A program made the translations under genes and the position numbers. A stretch of DNA of 13,612 nucleotides from the NCBI GenBank assembly GCA_018713375.1, contig DVOV01000035.1:1-13612 (forward strand). Direction: 5' to 3'. Below the pieces are notes generated by a model. That model was not told the origin of the DNA, ran no database searches, and saw nothing but the letters and a program-made list of their open reading frames with translations. Each line of letters starts with the position of its first letter. Within the stretch, counting starts at the first letter, position 1. Origin of the DNA: Candidatus Scatomorpha stercorigallinarum. Lineage in GTDB: Bacteria > Bacillota_A > Clostridia > Oscillospirales > Oscillospiraceae. Positions 11,971 to 13,612 of this stretch are shown here, one piece after another.

Positions 11971-13347
11971 TTAATGCATCAGCCGCCGCAGCAGCGCGAG
12001 CGTGTGCGCGCCGAAGGGACGGTATTTCACGGGCAGGTCGGGCCGCAGCGCGCGGTCCATCACGCCGCGCAGGTGGCTGAACTCCTCAAAGCCACGGCGG
12101 CCGTGATAGGCGCCCATGCCGCTCTCCCCCACCCCGCCGAAGGGCAGGTGCTCGTTGGTCAGGTGCACCACCGTGTCGTTGATGCAGCCGCCGCCGAAGC
12201 GGCAGCGCGCGAGCACGCGCTTTTTGCTCTCCCGGCTGCGGGTGAAGAGATAGAGCGCCAGTGGGCGCGGGCGCGACTCCACGAAGGCGACGGCCTCGTC
12301 CAGCGTCCGGTATGTGAGCACAGGCAGCACGGGGCCGAAGATCTCCTCGCCCATGGCGGCGTCGGCGGCCGTCACGCCGGCGAGCAGCGTGGGCTCTATC
12401 TTCAGCAAGTGCGGGTCGCAGCCGCCGCCGTAAACCACCTTTTGCGGGTCTATCAGCGCGCGCACGCGCTCAAAGTGCCTCGCGTTCACCATATGGCCGT
12501 AGTTTTCATCGCCGAACGCGTCCGGGCACTGGCGGCGGAACTCCGCGGCCAGCGCGCTGAGCAGCTCCGTCTCCACGCGCGCGTCGCAGAGCACATAGTC
12601 CGGCGCCACGCAGGTCTGGCCGCAGTTTATCAGCTTGCCGCAGGCGATGCGCCGGGCGGCGAGGGCGATATCCGCCGTGCCGTCCACGATGCAGGGGCTC
12701 TTGCCGCCCAGCTCGAGCGTGACGGGCGTCAGGTGTTCGGCCGCGCGGCGCAGCACCTCGCGCCCGGCGGCCGCCCCGCCGGTGAAAAATATGCGGTCGA
12801 AGCGCGCGTCGAGCAGGCCGGCGTTCTCCTCCCTGCCCCCGGTCACGGCGAGGACGTGCTCCGGCGGGAAGGCGGAGCGGATTATCTCCGCGATCAGCGC
12901 CGCCGAGGCGGGGGCGGAGGAAGCCGGCTTCAATACGGCCGTGTTCCCCGCCGCCACGGCCGCCGCCAGCGGCCCCAGCGAGAGCAGGAAGGGGTAGTTC
13001 CAGGGGCTGATGATGAGCACCGCGCCCAGCGGCGAGGGGCTGACGAAGCTGCGCGCGCGGAACTGCGCCAGCGGCGTGGGCGCGCGCCGGGCGCGCATCA
13101 GGGCGGGCAGATGCCGCTCCAGGTAGCGTATCCCGCCCAGGAGCAGGCCCGTTTCGCACATATACGCTTCCTCCGGGCACTTGCCGAGGTCCGCGCGCAG
13201 CGCCGCGGCGACGTCGCCCTCCCGCTGCTGCAGTTCGCCGTACAGCCGCCGCAGGGCGGCGCGCCGCGCCTCCAGGGGCAGCGTGGCCCCGGTGGCAAAA
13301 TATCCCCGCTGCGCCGCCAGCGCCGCATCCAGTGTGGCAGAGTCCAT
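11971..13347 (-). CDS. Aldehyde dehydrogenase, class 3-type (NAD(P)-dependent)
   Basis: The product is 458 residues and oxidises an aldehyde to the acid using NAD or NADP in the cytoplasm. Visible landmarks are SPWNYP (114-119, with Asn117 of the oxyanion site), Lys140 of the cofactor pocket, and FTGG (188-191). Also present are LELGGKSP with the general base Glu212, the nucleophile Cys246 in NCGQTCVAPD (241-250), and EEIFGPVLPV (334-343) with Phe337. The length, the NCGQTC form and the ending with LLRRLMH fit the ALDH3/YwdH-like group, whose members act on medium- or long-chain aliphatic or aromatic aldehydes; the substrate here is open. The ATG at 13347 has GGAGG seven bases upstream. No terminator is evident after its stop, so some read-through towards the GntR gene is possible. 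No cofactor-reducing or alcohol dehydrogenase partner gene is in view. Confidence 0.93.
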   Translation of the reverse strand: MDSATLDAALAAQRGYFATGATLPLEARRAALRRLYGELQQREGDVAAALRADLGKCPEEAYMCETGLLLGGIRYLERHLPALMRARRAPTPLAQFRARSFVSPSPLGAVLIISPWNYPFLLSLGPLAAAVAAGNTAVLKPASSAPASAALIAEIIRSAFPPEHVLAVTGGREENAGLLDARFDRIFFTGGAAAGREVLRRAAEHLTPVTLELGGKSPCIVDGTADIALAARRIACGKLINCGQTCVAPDYVLCDARVETELLSALAAEFRRQCPDAFGDENYGHMVNARHFERVRALIDPQKVVYGGGCDPHLLKIEPTLLAGVTAADAAMGEEIFGPVLPVLTYRTLDEAVAFVESRPRPLALYLFTRSRESKKRVLARCRFGGGCINDTVVHLTNEHLPFGGVGESGMGAYHGRRGFEEFSHLRGVMDRALRPDLPVKYRPFGAHTLALLRRLMH

Positions 13348-13377
13348 AGCAGAGCCTCCTCAGTCCGTTTTTATGAC

Positions 13378-13406
13378 AGTTTAACATCGCCGGGCGCCCC
13401 AGGCAA
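13378..13406 (-). promoter_or_regulatory. Possible promoter of the aldehyde dehydrogenase gene
   Basis: On the minus strand TTGCCT (13406-13401) and TAAACT (13383-13378) have the ideal 17-base spacing, but each matches consensus at only four of six positions. It lies about 31 bases before the ATG at 13347. Confidence 0.35.
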
Positions 13407-13416
13407 GGGGGGATGA

Positions 13417-13592
13417 GCAGGGACTTCAGGTCCCTGCGACCTGATTCTGAGAGATTTCTTTTGCTTGCGCCAAAAGAAACACCTCAGACTCCAAAGGCGG
13501 CCAACGGCCGCTGGTATTTGCGCTGCGCGCCTCACTGTCGGAAACCTTTCAGGAAACCGGGCCGTAGGCAGATGCCTCCAGGCGCAGCCTGG
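13417..13592. repeat. Cluster of four hairpins, probable dispersed intergenic repeat
   Basis: Within 176 bases there are four nearly perfect inverted repeats: GCAGGGAC/GTCCCTGC (13417-13437), TTTCTTTTG/CAAAAGAAA with outer TCTGAG/CTCAGA arms (13446-13488), GCGGCC/GGCCGC (13497-13511) and CCAGGC/GCCTGG (13578-13592). A direct repeat GGAAACC-TTTCA-GGAAACC lies near 13540-13560. No credible gene covers the stretch and it runs to the window edge. The density of hairpins suggests a mobile non-coding repeat or a structured RNA rather than simple terminators. Confidence 0.5.
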
Positions 13593-13612
13593 CTTCGCTT
13601 CGCTCGCGGCAC

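Noticed and set aside
11887..13416. Open frame of 509 codons on the plus strand
   Set aside because: It is antisense to the aldehyde dehydrogenase, which has all its catalytic residues. The product is rich in Ala, Arg, Gly and His.
13417..13592. CRISPR-like array at the right edge
   Set aside because: The hairpins have different sequences and there is no constant repeat with regular spacers.

Overview
The window reads as a chromosomal segment of a high-GC member of the Clostridia, most like the Oscillospirales group of gut anaerobes. This is an inference from three things: the GC-rich coding sequence, the strong AGGAGG-type ribosome binding sites and consensus sigma-A promoters, and the family traits of the proteins (an oversized OppA/OppC pair and a lysine-rich insert in an MsmK-type ATPase). 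Every gene I accept lies on the minus strand. No tRNA, rRNA, CRISPR array, transposase or phage gene was seen.

Right to left, in the direction of transcription, the layout is as follows. A hairpin-rich intergenic block fills the right edge (about 13417-13592). Next comes a class 3-type aldehyde dehydrogenase (13347-11971), then a GntR/HutC-family repressor with its own near-consensus promoter (11798-10989) and a GC-rich hairpin behind it. A 352-base non-coding stretch then carries a good promoter for a solitary MsmK/UgpC-type sugar-importer ATPase (10636-9437), which ends at a clear intrinsic terminator. A regulatory interval with palindromes and direct repeats leads into a small XRE repressor (9148-8915), coupled to a four-helix membrane protein (8913-8386).

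The main unit is a complete oligopeptide/dipeptide ABC importer operon: the lipoprotein OppA (8315-5964), the permeases OppB (5779-4790) and OppC (4777-2636), and the ATPases OppD (2620-1439) and OppF (1437-322). It ends with a 92-residue single-helix membrane protein (344-66) whose start lies inside oppF. OppA should capture peptides outside the membrane and pass them to the OppB-OppC channel, with OppD-OppF hydrolysing ATP in the cytoplasm. OppA and OppB are separated by two large hairpins, which could set a high OppA:transporter ratio. A perfect TTGACA/TATAAT promoter at 9-36 points out of the left edge, so the next gene leftwards is separately transcribed.

The most unusual content is the roughly 400-residue domain inserted between the first two membrane segments of OppC, which appears to hold an internal duplication. 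Next are the tail-anchored small protein ending the operon, the XRE/membrane-protein pair with its operator-like sites, and the hairpin block at the right edge. Otherwise the window is a fairly ordinary transport and regulation region; I do not see a defence system or a biosynthetic cluster.
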